Source: Taxawa tesnikishii (nom. ined.) (lineage: Eukaryota; Ascomycota; Dothideomycetes; Dothideales). From it: DNA of 64,000 nucleotides. The stretch spans positions 379,501 through 443,500 of the forward strand of contig JAPDRO010000007.1 in assembly GCA_030247885.1 (NCBI GenBank), given 5' to 3'. Below the pieces are notes generated by a model. The model saw only the letters and a list, made by a program, of their open reading frames with translations. It ran no database searches and was not told where the DNA came from. Below, piece by piece: positions 55,801 through 64,000 of the stretch. The translations under genes were made by a program, and so were the position numbers. The stretch's first letter is position 1; each line of letters begins with the position of its first letter.

Positions 55801-56079
55801 ACCTCTGAAGATCTGCGCTTCCCAAAATGTACGCTGCGCCAGTCTTTCTATCCCTAGCATATATACACATTTCCTTCATTGTCCGCGTGCCATTCTTCTC
55901 CTTCTCCGGTCCTTCTCTAGTTCGCCATGCTGCTCACACTTTCACAACCCAAATCTCAGTTCGAGTCCCGTGTTCCACATGACTTCTCTCCACCACTACC
56001 ATATTCGACATCACGCTTCTCTCCTAAGCTTACGAACAACCCATCACAGACACCATACCCGGCTGGTCTTCCGGAAAAG

Positions 56080-57233
56080 ATGTCTACGCAACACAGGGGA
56101 CTTCCCCTCCCGCGGCAATGACGCTGCCCGATCCGGGAAGACCTCCTCCTCCTCCTCCTCCCTCGATCGGAGGGCAATCACTTGCTGCTATGCCAGTGCC
56201 CCCGACGCAGTGGCAGGGCTCGGAGGATTCCATGAGGAATTGGCTTGCGACCAAGGCAGAGGAAGAACGGCGGAGGCAAGAGGAGGAGAGGACGCGGCAG
56301 GAAACATTGCGGCTGGATCAGAGGCGCGTGGAGCATTCGATGCTGCGAGAATCTTTGCAGGGAGGAGTACCCCCGCACATGGTTCCCATGATCTTTGCTG
56401 GTATAGGAGGTGCAAACATGGCCAACGTGAGTCTGGATTGGCTGCAACAGTATACCCTCCAACTGCAACAACAGCAACAAGCCGCCGGAGTTTCACCGGA
56501 GTTGCGACGGGAATCGAGGCTCATCAACCCGCCTACAGCAACATACGCCGCGCCTGCTCAAGCACCACAACAGGGGATACCGGGCGCTCCGATAGCAATT
56601 CAGCCACCGCCACCCATCACTCAGCACCAGTCGACGTTCTCTGCCTACCCGCAATCACCTGGCAGCAGAGCACGAGCAGCAGCCCCAACGTCTGCTCCGA
56701 GAGCAAGCGCGCATGCAGCCTTGCCTAGGCTGACCACGAATGAGATGCAAATTCACCAACCACCCACAGCGCCCAGCAGCGCACATCCTCTCCACCAAAC
56801 CCAGACCATCCAGCCAGAGCAGCCGGCCTCCTCTCCGTCAATTTATTTCCATCACTGGGTTCCGCCAACCTCGCAAGCGGAACCAAAATCTCACAAGCCA
56901 CCAACTCCATCTGGCCGCGACGATCACGTGCATGAAGGCGATTACAAAGAATCACCACGAAAGCGGAAAGCCCAGGGTGCGCATCAAGCCGCGCCCGTGC
57001 CGTCGCAACACACTTCACCAAGCTTCTCGACGACTTCCAATACGCCGCGCTCGAAGAACGCGCACGGTCGCACCCGCAGCAATACTTCAAAAGAAGGTGA
57101 CTCGTCAAGACAGACTTCCAGCAGACGTGACAGCGCCGCCCTTGGGTCACAGGGGGAGGTGGACCGGCGAGACCGGGAGTCAACGTCATTCAAGCAGGCC
57201 GCGCCACCGTCGCCACCACGGGAAGTGCGGTAG
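56080..57233 (+). CDS. Pro/Gln-rich nuclear-type protein conserved in filamentous fungi
   Basis: A single exon of 384 residues if the frame opens at 56080 (STQHRGLP after Met) and one base is restored in CCCC at 56104-56107, giving HRGLPPPAAMTLPDPGRPPP; otherwise translation could start at 56118. A helical block, WQGSEDSMRNWLATKAEEER with many K/R/E, leads to the most conserved-looking stretch LRESLQGGVPPHMVPMIFAG and GGANMANVSLDWLQQY, then Gln and Pro/Ser-rich regions, IYFHHWVPPTSQ and a basic SPRKRKAQG that could be a nuclear signal. I know no assigned function. The composition fits a transcriptional co-regulator. The very long upstream spacer would suit a regulated developmental gene. Confidence 0.78.
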
Positions 57234-59855
57234 CAGCACCGCCACTTCCCTTTGCCCAACCTTTCCTGGTATCATGTTTTTTCTTTACAAGCTTCGTTTG
57301 TTGCAACGACAGGCTTTTGCATTACTACGTTTCCTTCTCGCGCTCGACGCGCCACGAACCCCGGCGTTTCTTCCTTTCGGGCCTGGCTGATTCTTGCCCT
57401 CTTCTTTCTGTTCTGCGATTCGGTCCAGATTGGGGGCTCTGGCGTGATGATCGCTCCCCTGGGCTCATGATACCCCTTCCCGTTGTCCCGGAGCTGGCGC
57501 TCGGGGACTTGCAGTACGGTACTCGAGCGAGAGAGGAGGATGCACGATTTTGCTTTCCCTTCGATTGTAGATACTTTTGTATGGTTTGGGGGTTTTTTTG
57601 AATGACGGAGCTCGGCTCAGGAAAAGCTTGTATGAGATGGGAAACTTTGAATGGATTGTGTGATGTTACGGGTTCCTACTCTGATGTAGCGGTGCTCGAG
57701 AACGTTTGCCGGCAAGCCCTGGTGTATCTCACTCGGGGAGCTGTTTGCTTCCGACCAACACCGGAACAAGGTGTTATGTGTTGTTTGAGTTTTGGTGTTT
57801 CGGTGTCTATCAGTGATAGTTGGCTGCCCCTGCTGCGTCAATCGTGATGATCGTAGATGTCGCCTTCTTCTCGCTCGCATCGATTGCGGTTTCGATCAAG
57901 AACGCGAAGGCCATGTCCGTCCAAATTCGTCTTCGAAACGCCCACTCGCTTGAAGTTGTATGTTTGAAAGCACCAGTCGCGCTGGACCTCAGTCACAAGA
58001 GGAGAAAAGTGGAGGAGCTGCACTCTTCGCGGCGGCTTTTCGGGTGTTGTTCTTGTCGGTGGTTCTGCAAGGATGGTCGTGACTGTCGATGTCGTACAGA
58101 ACTGTCACCCTTTACAATGTCTTTGCTGCTGGCCGTGGCTACACAGCGTTCCCAAGGCGGTCGTGTTTCCATCGAGGCACCTAGTTTCCTGTGGCCGGTG
58201 GTGTTTCGACACCGTGACTCGTCATCAACGGGCCGACACTTCACCCCGTCTCTGCACTGGTTCAAAGTATTCTCCCGGCATCCGTCTCGCTTCCAGTGGC
58301 AATGAGATGCTTGGCAATTCATCACCATCCAGAGTCGTCTCGTATCTGTTTCCTCACGGGTGGATGGGGACATCCCATTGGAGCTCCGCGGGCTCTTCCG
58401 CGGGCGAAAGATGAGCGCACCGCGATTGTACCGAGCCCTAAGTCAAGAGTCTTTGCACGAGTCTTTGCGCCGTCCTGACAGGCTTGATGGACGCCTTTGA
58501 CTTGCTCGCCACTTAGGAGGTGGTGCTACTGTAAGGGACCGCCTGGCCTGCGCCTTGAGCTAGCAACGGTCCATCCCGCGTTTCTTGCATGCACTCGTCT
58601 CTCATAGACAGTTTTGACAGACACTCCTTCTGCCGACACGAAACAAAAACGGAACAAACGGAAAGGTGGATTTCGTGAGGATGTCATCTCATACCGGTGC
58701 TTTACCTGAAGGCTTACGAAGCAGTGACCTCCTCTCCTGAGAGCGAAATCGAAATACAAGGTCACTGAGCTGCCATCTTTCGTTCAGACAGACGAGATGA
58801 TCCTTGTAATGATCGACATCTGGGGTCCCTCCGCACCAACGGACTGCAAGGTACCGGGACCTTGAAGGCTTCCTTCCCTGGCATTTCCGGTGTCGACAGC
58901 CGGCTTGAGTATACCCAAGCCGTTTTCAACGGCGCAACCCTCGGCTGCAACTGTGGGCTCCCGAACGGTCCAGTGGAGCCTTCAAACATTCCCAAAGTTG
59001 TTCTCCTTATGCCACAACGCCAGATGTCTCTCTGATTGCTGATGTCTTCGTGACAAAGATACACCATGTTCCCCAAGGCTTCATTGCTTAGGGAGCAACT
59101 AGCGTCCGCGGCTCAGACTCGGAAAATCCGAGCAGATCTATGCCAGAGAATTTTCTATCCATGTACCTATCAGCGCGGCCTGGACAGTGGACCCCACTTA
59201 CACAATTCCAGTAACCGATCTGACACTACCAAGTACCGGGTTGAGAAGCCCTGCCTTCTTGCCCTGTAGACGACCAGCAAACCGGATCGGGATCAGAGGC
59301 TGACAGATCGAGTGTGACGAATATGCAGGTACATCAACTCACTTACGTCTGTGCTTGAACGCTCGAGCCTCGCATTCCAAGAATCTTGATCCTGTCTGCC
59401 TGTCATTCCCTGTGATGTGGTTACGGAGCGTCGATTGGACTAAGATCAAGCAAAGTACGACAGGCTCTTTTTGCTGCGAGGACTCCCAGAAGGAGCTTAT
59501 CACCAGCTAACTGTGAGACGTGACGCAGGCCCCTTCATCCGGCAATTATGGTGACAGACATCGGACAAGAGGACACCGGCGGCTGAAGCATTGAGCTTGT
59601 CTCTAGACCAGTGTGGCAGTCATGCGGTGGGACCTCAGGGCTGCGTTTTTGCTCCACCGTAAACTCTCGTACGTGAAACAGCTAGCTACTGGGGGCGATG
59701 ACTGCTCATGGCGCATGCTGTGGCAAGTCCGTCTCTACTGACGAACAGAAGGTATAAGTATCAAGCTGCTCACTCCCTCAGCAGTCCATCTCATCACACC
59801 CTCTCCAGCATCTCCAATCCCTTCCATTACCTCCCATTCCTCAACCAACCTCAAG
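57234..59855. other. Long spacer before GH5 gene
   Basis: 2.6 kb. It must hold the 3' untranslated region of the Pro/Gln-rich gene and the GH5 promoter. Several 70-160-codon frames on both strands overlap one another and carry no motif; none is supported. Confidence 0.5.
59753..59760 (+). promoter_or_regulatory. TATA box of GH5 gene
   Basis: TATAAGTA about 100 bp before the start codon of the glucanase, followed by a pyrimidine- and CA-rich leader. Confidence 0.6.
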
Positions 59856-61322
59856 ATGAAGACCTCCGTCCTCTCTGCAGCCCTGCTCGCCGGGTCGGCT
59901 ACCGCCGCTCCCACCCTTCTCAGCTCTATCCTGGGTGCGATCACCAATGACCTGAACACGCTTCTGTCCTCCCTAGGCATTACCCTATCGACCAACGGTG
60001 GCTCCCACGGTACCGCACTCAACTTCAACGGTACCCAGTGCCCCTTTGGGTCCCCAAGGTTGCCCTTTCCGCCATTCGCTACTCTCACTTCATCTCCTGG
60101 CCAAAGGGTGTGAATGGTGGTAACTTCATCAACTGGTCCACCTACAAGGCTAATGGTGTCAATCTCGGTGGCTGGCTCGAGAAGGAGGTACGTCTCCGGT
60201 TGACATCGAACATCACGCAGCTATAGCTAATCTGGGGTACAGTACACCCACGACCCAATTTGGTGGGATACAGTGGCTCCTGGCACTCCCGATGAGTGGA
60301 CCCTCTGTGAGAAGCTCGGCACTCAGTGCGGCCCAGTCCTCGAGGCTCGCTACGCTTCTTTCCTGAACACCTCCACCATCGATCAGCTTGCCAGCGTTGG
60401 CGTCAACACCCTGCGTATTCCCACCACCTACGCCGCCTGGGTCAGCGTTCCAGGCTCCGCTCTCTACCACGGTAACCAGCAGACTTACCTGAAGACCATC
60501 GCCCAATATGCCATCTCCAAGTACAACATGCACGTGATCATTGGTCTCCACAGTCTTCCAGGTGGTGTCAACTCCCTCGACATCGGTGAGGCGTTTGGCC
60601 ATGACAACTGGTTCCAGAACAGCACCAACCTTGACTACTCTTTCCGTATGTTCTTGCAGCGTTCCCCCTTCTCGGAATTATTTGCTAATCCCCGTACAGA
60701 GGCCATTGACGGCATCCTGAACTTCATCAAGGCTTCCGGCCATATCAACGCCTTCACCATCTCCCCAATCAACGAGCCATCCGACAACCTTCCTGGTTTC
60801 GCTACCCCTGCTGGTCTGACCGCCAACGGCACCAACTGGATCAACACCTACATCAATGGCTGCCTGAAGAAGATCGCCAAGGTCGACAAGCGCATCCCGC
60901 TCATGCTGCAGGATGCCTTCCTCGGTGAGAAGTACTGGTCTCCATTCTACGCTTCCAGCACCAACATCGTCATCGACACCCACGTCTACTATTTCGCCGC
61001 CTCCGGTATCTACTCGCAGTACGTTGCTCCAGCCATCTGCGGTCAGGCCAGCACTCTTGCCGGGGACAAGAAGTTCCCTGTCTTCGTTGGCGAGTGGGCC
61101 CTCCAGACTCTGTACAACAACACATTCGCCGGCCGCAAGGAGATCTTCGACACTCAGCGCTACGCCTGGCAGAACTATGTCTCTGGCGGTTCTTTCTGGA
61201 CCGCTCAGTCCTACTCTGTCGCCACTGTTGACGGTCAGGGTGAGCAGCGCGACTACTGGAGCTACGGCGACCTGATCAACGCTGGCGTCATCACTTCTGC
61301 CACCAACGCTTCCTACTGCTAG
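59856..61322 (+). CDS. Secreted GH5 exo-beta-1,3-glucanase
   Basis: Three exons, 59856-60187, 60243-60645 and 60700-61322, give 452 residues after one base is restored in CCCC at 60041-60044 (NGTQCP continues LWVPKVALSAIRY). The signal peptide is KTSVLSAALLAGSATAAP after the first Met. GH5 landmarks: ANGVNLGGWLEKEYTHDP, TLRIPTTYAAWV, the acid/base Glu in TISPINEPSDNL and the nucleophile Glu in FVFVGEW-type PVFVGEWALQTLYN. Family members trim or remodel beta-1,3-glucan in the fungal wall. A 70-residue stretch between signal peptide and catalytic domain is not usual for the family. Intron 2 (54 bp) is a multiple of three, so retention would insert 18 residues without a stop. Confidence 0.92.
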
Positions 61323-62068
61323 ACGGAAGCGGTAGGCACTTGAAGGGGATGATGTTTCGAGAACGAAAAAGCTTTTTGGGGTTTCGCATAGATTTAAGTG
61401 GGTTTCTGTTTCCGGCCCTACACTCGCTTCGGGATCACAATACCAGACACGAGCATGTGTTATGCATAGACTGATAGATGTACATATGAATCGACGTTGT
61501 CCCTTCTCCGACAACGCTTCTTCCATTGCCTCTCGAGACGCGTCCTTGGTCTCTCTTACTGTGTTCTTCGCTGAGCGGCCTGCCTCTCGGACCCCCTTTG
61601 TTTTCTCACAACCTCATAGCTGAATCAGGTCCTGTTGCTGTTTCCCTGATCGACATCGATATAGAGTGAGACTATGCCCGTGACGGCATTCTGGCAAACT
61701 GATGGACGATTTAATTAGGGTTTGCCCAGAACTCCAGCTAAGCCCTTAGCCAGGCTCCGGAAACGTTTCCGACGCCGGGCTAGTCCCGAAGTGAGCATTT
61801 AATGACTTTCAACGCGTGCTGCGCGCGACAATCTCGTGGCATGACTTCATTGCGTATATGCAAAGGCGACATCATTCTAACTGACCGATGCTGTCATCGA
61901 TGATGTTGTGCAGCAAACGGGCGAGCTTCACCTGACCCAGCCCCTCTGGTACTGACTGTACTTTTACATATATCAGTCGAACCTCACTTCTGTCTGGCAT
62001 CCCCGTCAAACAATCACGACAAAACACTCTCTCCCCTTCAAGAACAAATAGCGCACAAACAAGCAGCC
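61323..62068. other. Con-6 promoter region
   Basis: 750 bp. Contains stress-element-like CCCCT words at 61941-61945 and 62033-62037 and a TATA-like ACATATATC at 61966-61974, about 95 bp before the start codon. No gene. Confidence 0.55.
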
Positions 62069-62495
62069 ATGCAGAACACCGCCGAGGACATCTCCAACGC
62101 CGCCAAGGCATGCAAGCGCTTCATCTTGCTCACTCCGCCTGTGACGCTGACACAATATCGCAGGGCCACAAGGCCAACCTCTCCAACCCCAACACCTCGG
62201 ACGCCTCCAAGGAGCACTCGCAGCAGGTCCTGAACGAGCTCGGCGGCGAGAACGCCTTCTACGGCAAGCAAGGTGCTGGTGAGGTCGACAAGAACCCCGG
62301 CAACGTCGCCGGCGGTCTCAAAGCGTACGTCACAAAAAAACCCCCACACATCCTGAGTGCGGGCAAAGACCGGAAACGCAGAGCTGACTGATGGGGTGTG
62401 TGTATAGCGCCATCAACAACCCAGAAGACAGCGCCCGCCATGTGAGCGAGGAGGGCAAGAACCAGGCTCAGGAGAAGCTCGATCAGATGAAGTAG
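62069..62495 (+). CDS. con-6: Conidiation-specific protein 6 (Con-6) family
   Basis: Three exons, 62069-62107, 62164-62324 and 62408-62495, give a 95-residue hydrophilic protein with no break. Two family repeats are seen: ANLSNPNTSDASKEHSQQVL (about 17-36) and AAINNPEDSARHVSEEGKNQ (about 67-86), with GKQGAGEVDKNPGNVAGGLK between. Con-6 proteins are small, soluble and made in conidia or under stress and light; their biochemical role is unknown, and they help germination and desiccation survival in some species. Intron 1 begins GCATGC, a GC-AG intron, and splicing joins DISNAAK to GHKANLS. Intron 2 (83 bp) has a run of A and C near its start. Confidence 0.9.
62108..62163 (+). other. GC-AG intron 1 of con-6
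   Basis: The 56-bp intron starts GCATGC and ends ATCGCAG. No GT donor nearby would keep the Con-6 repeat in frame, so the GC donor is needed. Confidence 0.75.
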
Positions 62496-62825
62496 GACGG
62501 TTGATACCCCCAATCATCCTAAGCTACTGGGGACGCTCATGGGTTCGCGAGGCACCTCGGGCTGGGATAGTCATGAACACGATAACGAAATGAAACAAAT
62601 CACCCCCAACGCCCTCTTTTGTTCCTTCTGATGAATGACCGCTGTTTACGTGTAATTGATACACACAGAGCATCCGTCTGTTGACTATTGCAAGGAAGGT
62701 CGTGCCAAATGCAATCGATCTAGTGAACCAGGTATAAAGCAGGAACATCGCGATACTTCGACAAGATTCCCTTGCGGGGTTTGACCTTCATGTGCATTTC
62801 CCCCCACTTATTCGTTCTACACACT
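62496..62825. other. Spacer between convergent 3' ends
   Basis: 330 bp between con-6 and the minus-strand surface protein. No feature beyond untranslated sequence. Confidence 0.6.
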
Positions 62826-64000
62826 TTATGCGTACATGATTAACCACACAACGAAGCTTGCAAGTGTCGCCGGCCATGACAATCCATACACATGCGGACC
62901 TCCACCAACGGACGAGCTAGCTTGGACACTGCCGCTCCCAGCAGCGCCACGCCCGGGAGAATCAGTCGCTTGGTGGATCGGAGCGACGGTACTGCCGCCA
63001 CTCGACGCGCCTTCGGTTGTGAGGACAGAGGCAGACCGCCCAGAAGATCCGGGCCTGGTCGTACCCTGCACAGTGGGCACTGTAATGGCCGACAACGCTA
63101 CTGTTGTCGGGTCAGCAATCACGATTCCAGCCGTCCCCTCGCTGATCACGGCATCCGCAATCGTCATTGCCTGACCGCCAGCCGTCAGCGTCGTCCCGTC
63201 AACCTCGACCATGTGGCTGTTCTCGGGTATCTGAACTGCTGTGAAGGAGGAAGAGGGTATGGTTACTACAGCCCCTATCAAGGAGCCAGATCCAAGGTGA
63301 GAGAGAGGCACCGTGGTAGCTCTGACAACCGCTATGCCGGAAGGGGCATTAGACACGATCGCACCGGCGATTGTCGCCGCAGGCCCGCCAGGCGTCAGCG
63401 TGGTTCCGTCGATAACCACGGCGTTGCTTTGTCCGTGTACAGACGTAGCAGTCAGGGTGGTGGAGCCTACGGTAAGAACGGCTCCCACGTCTGTCGGCTT
63501 TGGGTCACCTGCAGCAGCAGCCTGGACGGAATGGTCTCCCGCGGAGTGAAAATTGCCGTCCAAGGCACTCGAGCCCGGCACGACAGTATAGATCAGCGAG
63601 CCTGCTGTGAAGACCGTTGCCGCTCCTGGAGTTGCAGCAGGAATCACTGAATACGGTACGGTACTCCCGTCCACGACAAGGCCATTGTCCATAGCTGATA
63701 CCACGGCTCCAGCTGAGGGTCCAGTCGTAAGGGTCACGGCCGCTCCGCCTATTGTCAAGTCGACGTGCCCGACCGAAGCATCTGCACTTGACTGCGGCAT
63801 GGCCGCAGCCGCGGTTGAGCCTGCTGAAGGGTCGGCTCCGGCTTCTGCTTCGGCTCCGGTCATTGTGAGTGGTGTATCGAGTAGAGAAAAGTGCACCGTC
63901 GAATCGTCCACGACTACTCCCTGGCTGGCAACAGAGATCACCACACCGGAGGATGGACCATTTTCGATGGTTGCAGCGGCACCACCGGCAGTCAGGGTCG
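62826..64000 (-). CDS. Repeat-bearing GPI-type cell-surface protein, 5' part outside window
   Basis: A continuous frame enters from the right edge and ends at 62826, covering about 390 residues with no break. It consists of at least four imperfect repeats of about 40-60 residues with a core like GTTLTAGGQAMTIADAVIS then a Val/Thr-rich strand (GTTLTPGGPAATIAGAIVS; AAVTLTTGPSAGAVVSA). A low-complexity S/G/T linker leads to a C-terminal hydrophobic end, SWPATLASFVVWLIMYA, preceded by small residues, as in GPI-anchor signals. Such proteins are common at fungal cell walls. Function is unknown. The repeats are Ala/Gly/Thr/Ser-rich with very few Cys and Trp. Confidence 0.75.
   Translation of the reverse strand, partial: TLTAGGAAATIENGPSSGVVISVASQGVVVDDSTVHFSLLDTPLTMTGAEAEAGADPSAGSTAAAAMPQSSADASVGHVDLTIGGAAVTLTTGPSAGAVVSAMDNGLVVDGSTVPYSVIPAATPGAATVFTAGSLIYTVVPGSSALDGNFHSAGDHSVQAAAAGDPKPTDVGAVLTVGSTTLTATSVHGQSNAVVIDGTTLTPGGPAATIAGAIVSNAPSGIAVVRATTVPLSHLGSGSLIGAVVTIPSSSFTAVQIPENSHMVEVDGTTLTAGGQAMTIADAVISEGTAGIVIADPTTVALSAITVPTVQGTTRPGSSGRSASVLTTEGASSGGSTVAPIHQATDSPGRGAAGSGSVQASSSVGGGPHVYGLSWPATLASFVVWLIMYA

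Larger units (their letters stand above)
51639..56079. other. Gene-poor region, 4.4 kb
   Basis: Apart from the two low-confidence frames listed at 51791-52547 and 52479-52835, no coding model is supported. Open frames of 60-170 codons occur on both strands but overlap and lack motifs. A TATA-like CATATATA lies at 55859-55866, about 215 bp upstream of the next start codon. Confidence 0.5.

Noticed and set aside
5032-60044. Programmed ribosomal frameshifting as the cause of the 25 breaks
   Set aside because: The sites share no slippery heptamer, occur in unrelated genes at differing runs, and several genes would need up to four events; fungi are not known to do this.

Overview
The window is nuclear DNA of a filamentous ascomycete (Pezizomycotina; a dothideomycete is my guess, not shown by the sequence). 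The evidence is short spliceosomal introns, mostly 49-80 bp with GT...AG ends and CTAAC/CTGAC-like branch sites; fungus-specific families (Zn2Cys6-type regulator, YAT amino-acid permease, conidiation protein Con-6, Hsp30-type small heat-shock protein, GH5 exo-glucanase, GPI-type cell-wall protein); and dense packing of housekeeping genes on both strands. I saw no mobile element, rRNA, tRNA or CRISPR array.

Layout: 0-7.6 kb holds a partial 2OG-Fe(II) oxygenase (-), COX23 (+), an RRM/coiled-coil protein (-) and ATP11 (-). From 9.2 to 20.9 kb come clathrin heavy chain (+, nine exons), an INSIG-family ER protein (+) and an amino-acid permease (+). A repeat-bearing spacer follows at 21-22 kb. From 22.1 to 30.7 kb, all on the minus strand, are a fungal transcription factor, a Kin4-like kinase and a ZW10/Dsl1-type tether. 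From 31.3 to 43 kb are an M16 metalloprotease (+), a GT8 glycosyltransferase (-), MDM31 (-), PNO1/DIM2 (+), RRS1 (-) and an acidic protein of unknown function (+). From 44.3 to 51.6 kb are a secreted carboxylesterase (+), an Hsp20/30 chaperone (-), a fumarylacetoacetase-family hydrolase (+) and an enoyl-CoA hydratase-like protein (+). A gene-poor stretch runs from 51.6 to 56.1 kb. From 56.1 to the end are a Pro/Gln-rich nuclear-type protein (+), a long spacer, a GH5 glucanase (+), Con-6 (+) and a repeat-bearing GPI-type protein (-) cut by the right edge.

The genes are not one pathway. Themes are mitochondrial biogenesis (COX23, ATP11, MDM31), ribosome assembly (PNO1 and RRS1, convergent neighbours), membrane traffic and ER (clathrin, ZW10/Dsl1-like, INSIG) and the cell surface (GH5, GPI protein, carboxylesterase).

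The strongest unexpected signal is technical or evolutionary. Sixteen genes need exactly one to four missing bases restored before conserved protein sequence runs through. I count 25 such places, all losses of one base, nearly all inside short runs of one nucleotide, and none an insertion. With those bases counted, every complete gene model is a multiple of three. Essential genes (clathrin, PNO1, RRS1) are among them, so homopolymer under-calling in the assembly is the simplest explanation. Coordinates of affected CDS entries cover the whole gene, introns included; exon limits are in the evidence text.
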